This document shows positions 11,801 to 20,553 of a stretch of 64,000 nt of DNA, piece after piece. The notes beneath the pieces are model-generated. The model did not search any database and was not told the origin of the DNA. It saw nothing but the letters and a program-made list of their open reading frames with translations. The position numbers and the translations under genes are program-made. The stretch lies in NCBI RefSeq assembly GCF_000471905.2, contig NW_006497560.1, forward strand, positions 1,741,659 to 1,805,658, written 5' to 3'. Each line of letters begins with the position of its first letter. Position 1 is the first letter of the stretch. This stretch comes from Amborella trichopoda. Taxonomy: Eukaryota; Streptophyta; Magnoliopsida; Amborellales; Amborellaceae.

Positions 11801-12180
11801 TCACTTATCACATAGCGCACTACATAGGTCTTATCACATAGCAGACCCCACAGGTCTTATCACATATCACATATCACATAGTTGACCACACAGATCTTAT
11901 CACATATCACATATCACACCACACAGGTCTTATCACAAATCACATAGCTGACCGCACAGGTCTTATCACAAATCACATAGCTGACCACACAGGTCTTATC
12001 ACATATCATATATCACATAGCAGACCACACAGGTCTTATCACATACCATATATCACATAGTTGACGACACAAGTCTTATCACATATCACATATCATATAG
12101 CTGACGACACAGGTTTTATCACATATCACATAGCTGACCACACAGGTCTTTTCACATACCACATAGCATGTCTCAAAATC
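11800..12180. repeat. Minisatellite in X LTR (cacacaggtcttatcacat type)
   Basis: Units built from accacacaggtcttatcac plus variable numbers of atatcacat and agctg are repeated about ten times. The paired LTR has the same array at 52940-53280 with a different copy number, as expected of slippage within an LTR. Confidence 0.88.
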
Positions 12181-12446
12181 ATGTACACGTCACAACAGAA
12201 CATGTATCATAATCATATACACATATCATAACAGAGCATGTCTTACTACATGCATTCACAATATACCAGAGCATGGTTTACTACGTGCATACATATCATA
12301 GCTGAGCATGTCCTGCTACATGCATTCATAACATAACAGATCATATCTCATTATCATGCATTCATATCACAACAAAGAATGTCTTGCGACATGCATTCAT
12401 AACATAACAAAGCATATCTTATTATGGTGCATTCATATCACAACAA
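12180..12446. repeat. Minisatellite in X LTR (agcatgtcttactacatgca type), split by element A
   Basis: Imperfect units of about 45-55 bp combine catgtcttactacatgcatt with cataacataacaaagc or catatcacaacaaagc. The array is cut at 12449 by element A and continues at 49692. The uninterrupted counterpart is at 53280-53680. Confidence 0.85.
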
Positions 12447-12449
12447 AGC
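12445..12449. other. Target site duplication of element A (left copy, AAAGC)
   Basis: AAAGC precedes A's TGGTTAGATG terminus here, and follows A's GTGTTCAAACA terminus at 49687-49691. The uninterrupted paired X LTR has a single AAAGC at 53559-53563 in the same context (catatcacaac before, atgtcttactac after). Confidence 0.93.
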
Positions 12450-13160
12450 TGGTTAGATGCCTCGATCTCGCCCTTCTGGTCGGGATGACCTGGTGGCACA
12501 TGTCTCAGGTTTCAAGGAGAACCTAAGACTTGGGACTGCTCTCTCAAGAATCTTGTTACGAAACAAGGTCAGGTACACCAAACGGTGAGAGAGGAATTTA
12601 TTGTGAAGCGAGACACACCTCACATGGGTCCGTGTCTCACTCGGGCTAACTCGCGTGGGTGCACTCTTAGATCACAACAGAAATCTCCCCCGGTCCTACA
12701 ACTGGTTCGAAATCGTCTCCCTTGATCTGTACTCTCTTGTTTATGCAATCACACACACAATTAATTTAGAAGACAAGTGGGCCAGGGGACCCCACCTTGT
12801 CTTTGAGCGAACACACACAGATATGCACATTCAAAGGAGAAAGGGAAGAAATGATGAGATGAAGATTGGGGTAATGAATAGAACAGAGGAAAGAGAAGAA
12901 AAGAAAGAGACATTTGGCCGGGTGGCTAACCACCTGGACACAGTGGCTAGACTGGTATAGTGATTGGCCTGACGTGGTAGAAGACGAGCATGGTAACTTA
13001 GACCGGCACAACGGCAATACTACTCGATGACAGAACCAACACTAACCAACCTGACACAATGGCGAGTCTGACATGGCATCAAGATGGGGACAATAACTCA
13101 GACCGGCACGATGGTAATACTGCTCGATGACGAGACTGCCATGATAGTGTTGGACTAAGC

Positions 13161-13481
13161 TTGTCCATTGGTCAAATGAGAAAGGAAAAGAAAGAAGAGA
13201 GAAAAGAAAGAGAAGGAGAAAAGAGAAGAGAGGAAGAAGAGGAAGAACTAGTGAAAGAGAAGAAGAAAGAAGAACAGAAAGAGAGAAAGGAGAAGAGATA
13301 TAACAAAAGAGAGAGGGAGAAGAGAAAGGAGGAGAGGAGGAGAAGGATAGAAGAGAAGAGAGTAAAGAAGAAGAAGAAAAGAAGAAGAGAAGGGAAGAGA
13401 GAAGAAGAAGAAAGGAAGAGGGAGAAGAAAGAAGAAGAAGAAAGAGAAGAAAGAGAAGAGAAAGAAGAGAAGAGAGAGAGA

Positions 13482-13568
<87 letters not shown>

Positions 13569-13571
13569 AGA

Positions 13572-13602
<31 letters not shown>

Positions 13603-14410
13603 AGAGAGAAGAAAGAAGGAGAGAGAAGGAAGAGAGAGAAGAGGGAAGAGAGAGAAGAACAGGAGAAGAAAGATAGAGGAAAGAGAAGAAAGAAGAGAGA
13701 AAAGAAAGAACAGGAAAAGAGAGAGAAGAAGAAGGGAGACAAGAAGAAGAGAGGCAAAAAAGAGAAGGAAAAGAAGAGAGAAGAAAAAAGAGAGAGAGAA
13801 GAGAGAGAAGAGGGAAGAGAATGAAGAACGAGAGAAGAAAGAAAGAAGAAAGAGAAGAAAGAAGAGCAAAAAGAGAGAAGATAAAAGAGAGAGAAGAAGA
13901 AGAGAGAGAAGGAAGAGAAGGAAAATAAGAGAGAAGGAAGAAGAGAGAGAGAACAGCGAAAGAAGAAAGAAAGAAGAAAGAGAATAAAGGTGACAGAGAA
14001 GAAAGAAGAACGTAGAGAGTGAAGGAAAAGAGAAGAGAGAGAAAATTGGAGAGAAGGGAGAGAAGGGAGAAGAAGAAGAGAGAGAATAAAGAAAGACGAT
14101 AGAGAAGAAAGAAGACAGGAGAGAGTGCAGGAAAAGAGAAGAGAGGGGAGAAGAAAGAAAGAAGAGAAAAAAGAAGAAAGAGAAGAAAGGGAGAAAAAAA
14201 GAGAGAGAAAGAGAAAAGAGAGAAGAAGAGAGAGGAGGAGAGAGACAGTAGAAGAGAGAAAAGACAGAAAGAAGAGAGAGAAGAAAGAAGAGAGATAAAA
14301 GAGAGAAAGGAGAAGAGAGAGAAAGACAGAGAGAAGAGAGCACATAGAGAAAGAAGAAAGAAGAAAGAAGAAAGAAGAAAGAAGAAAGAAGAAAGAAGAA
14401 AGAAGAGAAA
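13161..14410. repeat. 1.25-kb near-pure polypurine tract in A 3' LTR (pyrimidine-rich in the sense strand)
   Basis: The plus strand is almost only A and G for about 1.25 kb, in gaagaaaga-like words, with scattered single pyrimidines. Within A's sense transcript it would be CU-rich and lie downstream of the TATA and poly-A signals. A 7-bp repeat (aaagaag) runs about eight times at 14350-14404. Equivalent tracts are 46190-47250 (5' LTR) and, on the opposite strand, 42640-42910 and 43680-43950 (B). Confidence 0.95.
13486..13564. repeat. (GA)n microsatellite, about 79 bp
   Basis: This is an uninterrupted GA dinucleotide run of about 39 units, followed by a shorter one at about 13571-13594. The 5' LTR of the same element has no comparable run, so the expansion came after insertion. 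Confidence 0.95.
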
Positions 14411-14735
14411 CATGGACGACGATACGTTCCGCCGTCCACGATAGAGGTGAGAGAAAAAAAGAGGGAAGAGGAGAGGGAATAAGGAAGACGATAGGCCCTA
14501 CCGTTCATGACAAGAGAGAAAGAGAATATGGACGGTGATGGGTTCTACCGTCCATGAGAGGAGAGAGAAAGAAGAGAGAACATGAATGACGATGGGTTCC
14601 ACCATCCATGACAAGAGAAGAGGAGCAAGAGAGAACATGGACGACGATAGGTTCCGCCATCCATGATAAGAGGGAGGGCGAAAGAGAGAACATGTATGAC
14701 GATAGGTTCCTCCATTCATGATAGGAGAGAGGGGG
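14411..14735. repeat. Tandem hairpin array in A 3' LTR (about six units)
   Basis: Units of about 55-60 bp each hold an imperfect palindrome with arms like CATGGACGGCG and CGCCGTCCATG around an 8-nt loop (ATAGGTTC), separated by purine-rich spacer. Units lie near 14411, 14486, 14527, 14581, 14636 and 14691. On the transcribed strand they would form a row of RNA stem-loops. More diverged hairpins follow to about 15250. Confidence 0.85.
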
Positions 14736-14754
14736 AAAGAGAGAAGAAAAGGCA

Positions 14755-15430
14755 AGTGTGGCGATGGGCATCGCCGTGCGTGTCAAAAGGGACTCAGACA
14801 CGACCCGGCCCTCCACTTGGTATAGGGCTCGGTTCAATGTCCTTGTCAGAGAATAGGGGAAGAAATGTCACGCGTGGTGATGAGAATTGCCGTGCACAAC
14901 ATGGGGATAGAGGCTCAGCTCCCCACTCAGGTTAAGGCCCTGCTCACGGTGCATGTTTCAAGAGATTAAGTAAAGAAAGAGGATGTCAAGCTTAGCGATA
15001 GATAGTGCCACGCATGGCTGAAGAGGAGAGAGAAAGGAAAGAAAGTAGAGAGTGAAGGAGAGAGGAGAAAGAAGATTAGGAAAGAGAGGAGGGAGAAAGA
15101 GGAAAGAAGAGAAAGAAAGACACGCACGACGGTAACCTATTGCCGTGCGTGTTGAGAGAGGCAAAAAAAGGGAGAGAGATAAAGATAAAAGAAGAGAGAG
15201 AAAGAGAGAAGAGACATGCACGGTGATGCTTACTACCATGCATGTTGAGGTAGAGAAGAGAAAGACAAAGGGAAGACGAAGAGGAGAGAGAAAGATAGAG
15301 AGAAGAGGATAGAGAAAGAAAGAAAGAAAAGGAGAGCGAAGAGAGGAGTGAGAAGAGGAGAGAGAAAGAAAGAAAGAAAAGGAGAGAGAAGAAAGGAGTG
15401 AGAAGAGAGGAGGAGAGAAAGTTACCTTCA
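14755..15430. repeat. Further hairpin units and purine-rich sequence, U5 of A 3' LTR
   Basis: Shorter palindromes such as ggcgatgggcatcgcc (14760-14776), CACGCACG...CGTGCGTG (about 15121-15151) and CATGCACGGT...ACCATGCATG (about 15213-15243) sit within GA-rich sequence. The stems differ in sequence from the main array but keep the pairing. Confidence 0.7.
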
Positions 15431-15510
15431 CTGAGGGGTACCAGACTTTTCTTCTCTCTCATCTCTCTCTCTCTTGGACATGGCCCTCAATCTCAAAGCT
15501 AACTCTGAAT

Positions 15511-15516
15511 TTTATT
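15511..15516 (-). terminator. Polyadenylation signal of A 3' LTR
   Basis: The minus strand reads AATAAA within attaataaaatt, about 40 bp downstream of the LTR TATA box. The same pair is conserved in the 5' LTR and, in matching layout, in B's LTR. Confidence 0.7.
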
Positions 15517-15554
15517 AATCAAATTGAAGGTTCATTACAGTGGCGTACAATATG

Positions 15555-15564
15555 GTATTTATAG
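15555..15564 (-). promoter_or_regulatory. TATA box of A 3' LTR
   Basis: The minus strand reads CTATAAATAC. The same motif is in the 5' LTR at 48381-48390. It places U3 at about 1.3 kb. Confidence 0.75.
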
Positions 15565-16877
15565 ACTTCGGCCCAAAACATGGGTGGATGCCCAAAATCT
15601 AACATAATTGACGAGAATTACAATTTATTTGAATTAAAATAAAATATAAAAATGGGTGCAAAATTATAGTTTGCCGCTACCCAATAATACAATAAATTCT
15701 AAAATAGTCCCTTCTGCTGCCCTAGAACGTGTGTGATCCTCCATGGATGATTCGGGGTTTCTCTGGTGCCCGTTTGACCAAAAGATGAATGCTTTCTTAT
15801 TGAGCTCGACATGAAGATAGATTTGGTATCAACTTCGAACCACGGATCGTGTTTTTAAGCCATTATCATGTGACTCGAAGTTTGTACAAATCTTGAAACT
15901 TTTGGATCGATAGTGTGCTCATTTCTTAATGTAACTCTTTGATTTCTTTGCTAAATTTGCATTGAGCATGCCGTCATGATCGTGTTGCAATAAACGCAGC
16001 TTGATTTTGTGCCCGAACAAAGATTTACCATCTTGGGTTTTTGGCAGGAACTTGGATTCCGACAACCAAAATTTTGTAGTGAATTTAATGCATTTGTATG
16101 CAAAATGTAATCATTCATCACATGCATGGTTCAAACCAGACATAACCCTGGACCGTACACACGTAATGCTAGTTTCATGTCGATCGGGTACGTGAGCACT
16201 GTGATATGACCGCTCGAGTGGGTCGTGCTACTACTGATTTTCTTGCAACCTTGATAACGGATCATCATCTTCTCTTTAGCTTTTCTCCCTATTCGAGCAT
16301 CGTCACGAGGTGTGCCACATATCAAAATGCGCGTCTTGATGAGACGAACATGTTAGCAAAATTTGAGTGCGGTTCGACCCGTAACAAGGGAGATATGAGT
16401 CTTCCAAGTTGCTATTCATGACTGTGAAATCCAATCTCCTTTAATGGAGATTGGCGCAGGGAGGGTGCACGAGAATAGCATGTGGCCTCTCCGCTATCAG
16501 TCTTTTGCCCATAATGTTGTCCTGGAACGTTTTTTTAAGCCAAAATTTGACTCTTGGGGGTTTTCGACTGTGTCAGATCCAATGGAGGTAGTCCAATAGC
16601 CATCTGACCCTCCGTTAATAGGGTTCCAGTTATAAGGTCCGTTTCAGGGCGATAGACACCGATTTTTCTGAAACTATTTCTTTGTCTGCACTGCCTTAGA
16701 TATGTCGGATTGTGACAAAACCTGACAGGGGCCTTTTGGGGTCCTTAGGAACATCTTCACTAGCTTTAGGGTAATTTTGAGATTGTTGGGAATTCCACTG
16801 TAAATCAGGGCTTTATTGACCGGCTTCACTTTTATTCCAAATCGGGGATCCAAGATGCTGAAAAATGTGTTCAAACA

Positions 16878-19580
16878 GCTTACCCCACTGAATGTTGTGC
16901 TTCGAGAGAAGCGAGAAAGAAAACATTCAAAAAATTTCCTTCAGCTTTATTACGTTTTTCTTCTTAACCACAGGACCACGTGAACGCCGAGGAGATATCC
17001 ATGCAATGCTATATCTAGGATGCTCAGACGTTTGGATGCATTTGTCACAGATCCATTCATGGAAACTTTGGGGGAGAAGAGACTTGAGCCACTGGTGGGG
17101 AGGACCTCATGGGATGCCCATCATGTACGTCATGAGTTCTTCTTGAGTTCCGATAGCTGGGGGCCTTTAAAAGCTTGTACACCCAGTTGGTCAGAATCCA
17201 GGCTTGTCTGGAAGTTGGGTGCCTTTCTTAAGGGCTTTCTTCCCAATCAGTTAGGGTTTTTGTGTCTCTTGGTGGTGGTCCATGTTTGAGGCTATGTTTT
17301 AGATAGACAACCAAGGAGCCCTTGGTCGGAGTGCATGCTGCTACACTAGGTTTGCTTTTTGACAAGTAGGGTACCTCTGTGGGCCCCATCATGTCGGGTC
17401 TTGTCAGGGGCTTTTTGTTGGCCTGTCCCGAAAGTCTGGGCCCGTTGGCTAGGGAGGGGTTTGGCGAGGCGGCCTCTTGGTGAGGCTTCACCTTGAAGTC
17501 TTTGGCGTGGCTTGACAGTTATGAGCCTTTGGGGGCATCTTTGGCTTACCATTGTGACTTTCTTCTTTTTGGTTGACTTCTTGGAAACACAGTCTTTTAG
17601 CATGGGTCTTTAACCTAGCATCTTGGTGATTCTTCTGACTCCTGGGTCCCTTTGTGAACGGACTCAGACTATCGGATTCTTTTTGAAGCTCGTATTTTTG
17701 GGTCCTGATATCAGGGATTCTGACACCAGGGATTTTCTTTTGAATGCGGGCTAAAGCAGCCCATGAGGCGTGTGCTGCATCAACCTGCTTATTGGTCTTA
17801 AGCGCCCTTTGCAGAATTTCACTTGGACTTGGTAAGTGGCGCCTTAGAAACGGTTTTCACCAACCTCCTTTTATTTGGGGCTCTTTTACCCGTGACCTAA
17901 CGACGTCCACCCTTGTTCTTCCATTTTTACTCACAGTGCCGTTTCGAGTTTTCACCGTGCCCAGGTTTTTACTTTCATGGAACTCTCTTACTCATGGTTT
18001 CGTGACCATGCCCGTCCATCATTTTTGCTCATGGCGTTCCCTTGTTCAGGTATACACCATGCCTGTTATTTTTTTTTTTTGTATTTGTTTTGTGAAGGCG
18101 TGTTTAAGGTCATGCCTTCAGGATCTGTGTGAAGCCTTTAAATGTCATGCAGCCTAGACGTGCGCTATAGTTTAAGGTCATACAGCTAGACCGTGGTGGT
18201 GATGAATGGCAGTCTATGCAGGCCATGGAGTGAGTAAGATGGCGGTTTGACTCACTTTGGGGAAATGACACGAGACTGCCTGTGAAAGATGGATGGTGTT
18301 GGTATGGAAGGTAGAAATTGGTGACCCACTAGCTGACGGTGGGTATGGATGGTGGGATGGTTCACCATTTGTGAGCTCGGGCGAAACTCACTGGGGAATG
18401 ATGAGTGGTAATGAAGTGAATGAATTCACTTGGGATTTGATGAAGGTGGTACGCCGCACATGGATGGGTCGCGTAGGGAAGGCATGCTTGAAGATACATG
18501 TAAAGGGCATGTGCACGTGTGTGGGGGTGTGTTTATGGTCATGCTTCATGGGCAAAACAGTTTAAAGTCATGCGGCCAAAACGTGCACTATAGTTTAAGG
18601 TCATATAGCTTGGACCATTGCCATGCAGTTTAAAGTCATGCAGCATGGACCATGCAGTTTAAGGTAGTGCAACTGGACCTCCGCTACAGTTTAAGGTCAT
18701 ATAGTCGGACTATGGCTATGTAGTTTAAGGTCATGCAGCTAGGACCACGGCTACAATTTAAGGTCATATAGTTTGGACCATGGCTATGCAGTTTAATGTC
18801 ATGCAACTAAGACCACGACTATAGTTTAAGGTCGTATAGTTTGGACCATGCATTTTAGGGTCGTGCATCTAGACCTCTACTACAGTTTAAGGTCGTATAG
18901 TTTGGACCATGTAGTTTAAGGTTGTGCATCTAGCCCATTGTGTGGGTCGTCACATAAGTGAAGCTCTATGGGGAATAAAAGCATGGATGAGAATCCGACT
19001 TCCTAGGGATGAAAACGGTTAATGCCAGCAAAGGATTAGATGGAGATGGTGGGCCTGCGAGGGATGGAAAACAAACTTCATGGGGATTAGAGGGTGAGTG
19101 TGACTCCCTGGGGACGAAGGGCAGTGTCATGCTCATTACTCCACTGGGGATGACAGGACGGGGCACAAATGTAATTCCATGGGGATAATAGTAGAACGCA
19201 CACGACGATAACAAGGCTTAAGTACGCATGGTGCTAGCATGGGTGACAGTCACATGTGTGACACTAGCTTGAGGGGAAATTGCATGAATGATGCTGAGCA
19301 GTCATCACAGACAGCGTTGGTCACGCACGGCATTGATCAATGACTTTCGCACACAGCGTTAGTCACAAGCATTAGTCATGGGCGGCGTTGAGTTCGGGCC
19401 TCAGGTCTGGGCCTGACCCCGTCCAAATCCATCTGACACTGGATGTTCGATGCTACATGGGCGGCGGTGACCTGTGTTCGGGCATCGGGCCTGAGCCTGG
19501 CCCGGTCTGGCCCATCGCAGTTTGGCCTTTTGGGACTTAACTGACATTTCCAGCTTGTTCGAGGCACTTCGGGGAAGCAT
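16878..19580. other. A internal 3' non-coding region
   Basis: The minus-strand sequence ending at 16878 (agtggggtaagc) is the likely polypurine tract next to the 3' LTR. Beside it, 16895-16915 has an inverted repeat (gcttcg ... gaagcg) that recurs next to B's LTR and at 59350. The rest has no coherent gene. Sequence at 17880-18080 recurs inverted at 61690-61990, so it belongs to the element family. Short open frames here have no domain. Confidence 0.6.
18530..18950. repeat. Minisatellite (agtttaaggtcatgcag / ggaccatgg type) in A
   Basis: About a dozen units of roughly 30-35 bp repeat agtttaaggtcat followed by gcagctaggacc or atagtttggacc. The reverse-complement array is at 39870-40260 in B, so the array is an inherited part of the family. 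Confidence 0.85.
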
Positions 19581-19584
19581 CTTC

Positions 19585-19590
19585 TATAAA
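19585..19590 (+). promoter_or_regulatory. TATA box of the antisense PMD gene in A
   Basis: TCTATAAAGGGGTAAACCC lies about 960 bp upstream of the PMD start codon. B has CTATATAAAGGGGTAAAACC on its opposite strand, at the same relative place (38959-38966). Conservation of the TATAAAGGGGTAAA core in two diverged copies suggests a real promoter. Confidence 0.65.
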
Positions 19591-20274
19591 GGGGTAAACC
19601 CGGTTTTCACCACTTTATCGAAGGTAAAACGAAGTGAGGTCAGTGAGAGAGAGTGAGAACTTTCTAGCTAGGGAACACAGGTAGTTGTTGGAAGTCCAGC
19701 GAGCAGCGAGAAACTCCAGTAGAATACTTCGTAGAGGGTTACAGTGGCCAGGCGAGTACCACTGTTGCCAAGGCAAAGAAAACAGTAGGTTTGCCAGGGT
19801 CTGTTGAGATTCTGGCAGTGGTTTTGGGACATCGAAAAAGTGTTGAAAAGGGGTTGAGAGCTTAGCAGGGTCCCGCCAGTAGGGCGATTATCCGGTGGTT
19901 TTTCATCATCAGGAGGACATGAAAGGTCTGACATTGTGTTTCCAACGATTTTTCGACAGTGTGGAGGAAGGGGAAAGGTCCTCCAGTACGTTTCTGGCAT
20001 GTGAAGGAGTTCCCCGGTGGTAGCCAGAAGGTCAGGCGATTCTCAGCGAGAAGGTAAGAAGTCACAGGGCAGTGAAGAGTCACCGACAGTGAATGATCAC
20101 TGTCACGATAGTCATTCAAACGTGTGGGGGCGTGTGTCAGACCACATTGTGATAGGCAGTTGTCAGGCGGCGTGCTCAGGATTCGAGGTGACACGTGTGC
20201 AATCTGTGGCACGTGTGAAGGATTTGAGCACAAACAATGTTGCTCAGAGATCATAGGTGGCGATAGTCGTGATA

Positions 20275-20500
20275 AGCATAACCAACGTTAGCCCTTGGAA
20301 CACAGTTGACGTTAGCCTTTGAAAACGCAGCAGGCGTTAGTCCTTGACAAACGCAGCCGGTGTTAGTCCTCAATCGACGCAAGTGGTGTTAGCCCTTAAT
20401 CAAACACAGTTCGTGTTTGTCACTCGAGACCCAAGCGACGTTAGCCCTTAATCGACACGAGCGACATTAATCACACAAGACGCTAGTCAGTGCCTTTCAT
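20275..20500 (+). repeat. Minisatellite in the PMD leader of A (gttagtccttgac...cgcagc type)
   Basis: Six to seven units of about 25-27 bp have the form gttagyccttraa plus acgcagcyggt. They lie between the gene's TATA box and its start codon. B has a related array in the same place (38130-38345). A shorter related patch is at 19280-19385. Confidence 0.75.
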
Positions 20501-20553
20501 GCGTGGCGATAGCCTTGCACCCTAGTGATTCACACACGGTTAAGCTTAGTCTG

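Larger units (their letters stand above)
11369..12449 (-). mobile_element. Element X: left (3') LTR, first part, interrupted by element A
   Basis: This stretch aligns with 52481-53563, the other X LTR, starting at the shared tggccttgcaagacactac block and ending at the AAAGC target site (12445-12449) where A begins. The LTR resumes at 49692. The two parts total about 2.82 kb, against 2.77 kb for the other LTR. The exact inner boundary at 11369 is an estimate based on where homology and a TG coincide. It holds no gene and consists mainly of minisatellite arrays. Confidence 0.82.
12450..16877 (-). mobile_element. Element A 3' LTR (4.43 kb)
   Basis: It aligns with 45460-49686 from the first base (tggttagatgcctcg) to the last (gtgttcaaaca). 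On the minus (sense) strand it has U3 (about 16877-15565), a TATA box at 15555-15564, a polyadenylation signal at 15511-15516, and a very long R/U5 part. That part has pyrimidine-rich sequence, hairpin repeats and a conserved terminal 700 bp. It is longer than the 5' LTR mainly through expansion of the GA-rich tract. Long open frames on either strand here are low-complexity artefacts. Confidence 0.9.

Noticed and set aside
11560-12446. CRISPR-like or centromeric satellite array
   Set aside because: Units are degenerate and adjacent, without unique spacers, and the arrays are confined to the two X LTRs, so they are LTR minisatellites.
13042-14508. Open frames of 488, 413, 365 and 171 codons in the purine-rich tract
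   Set aside because: They are Ser/Leu/Phe-rich or Arg/Glu/Lys-rich low-complexity translations of an A/G-only tract, open in several frames and on both strands at once. The stop-poor composition explains them.
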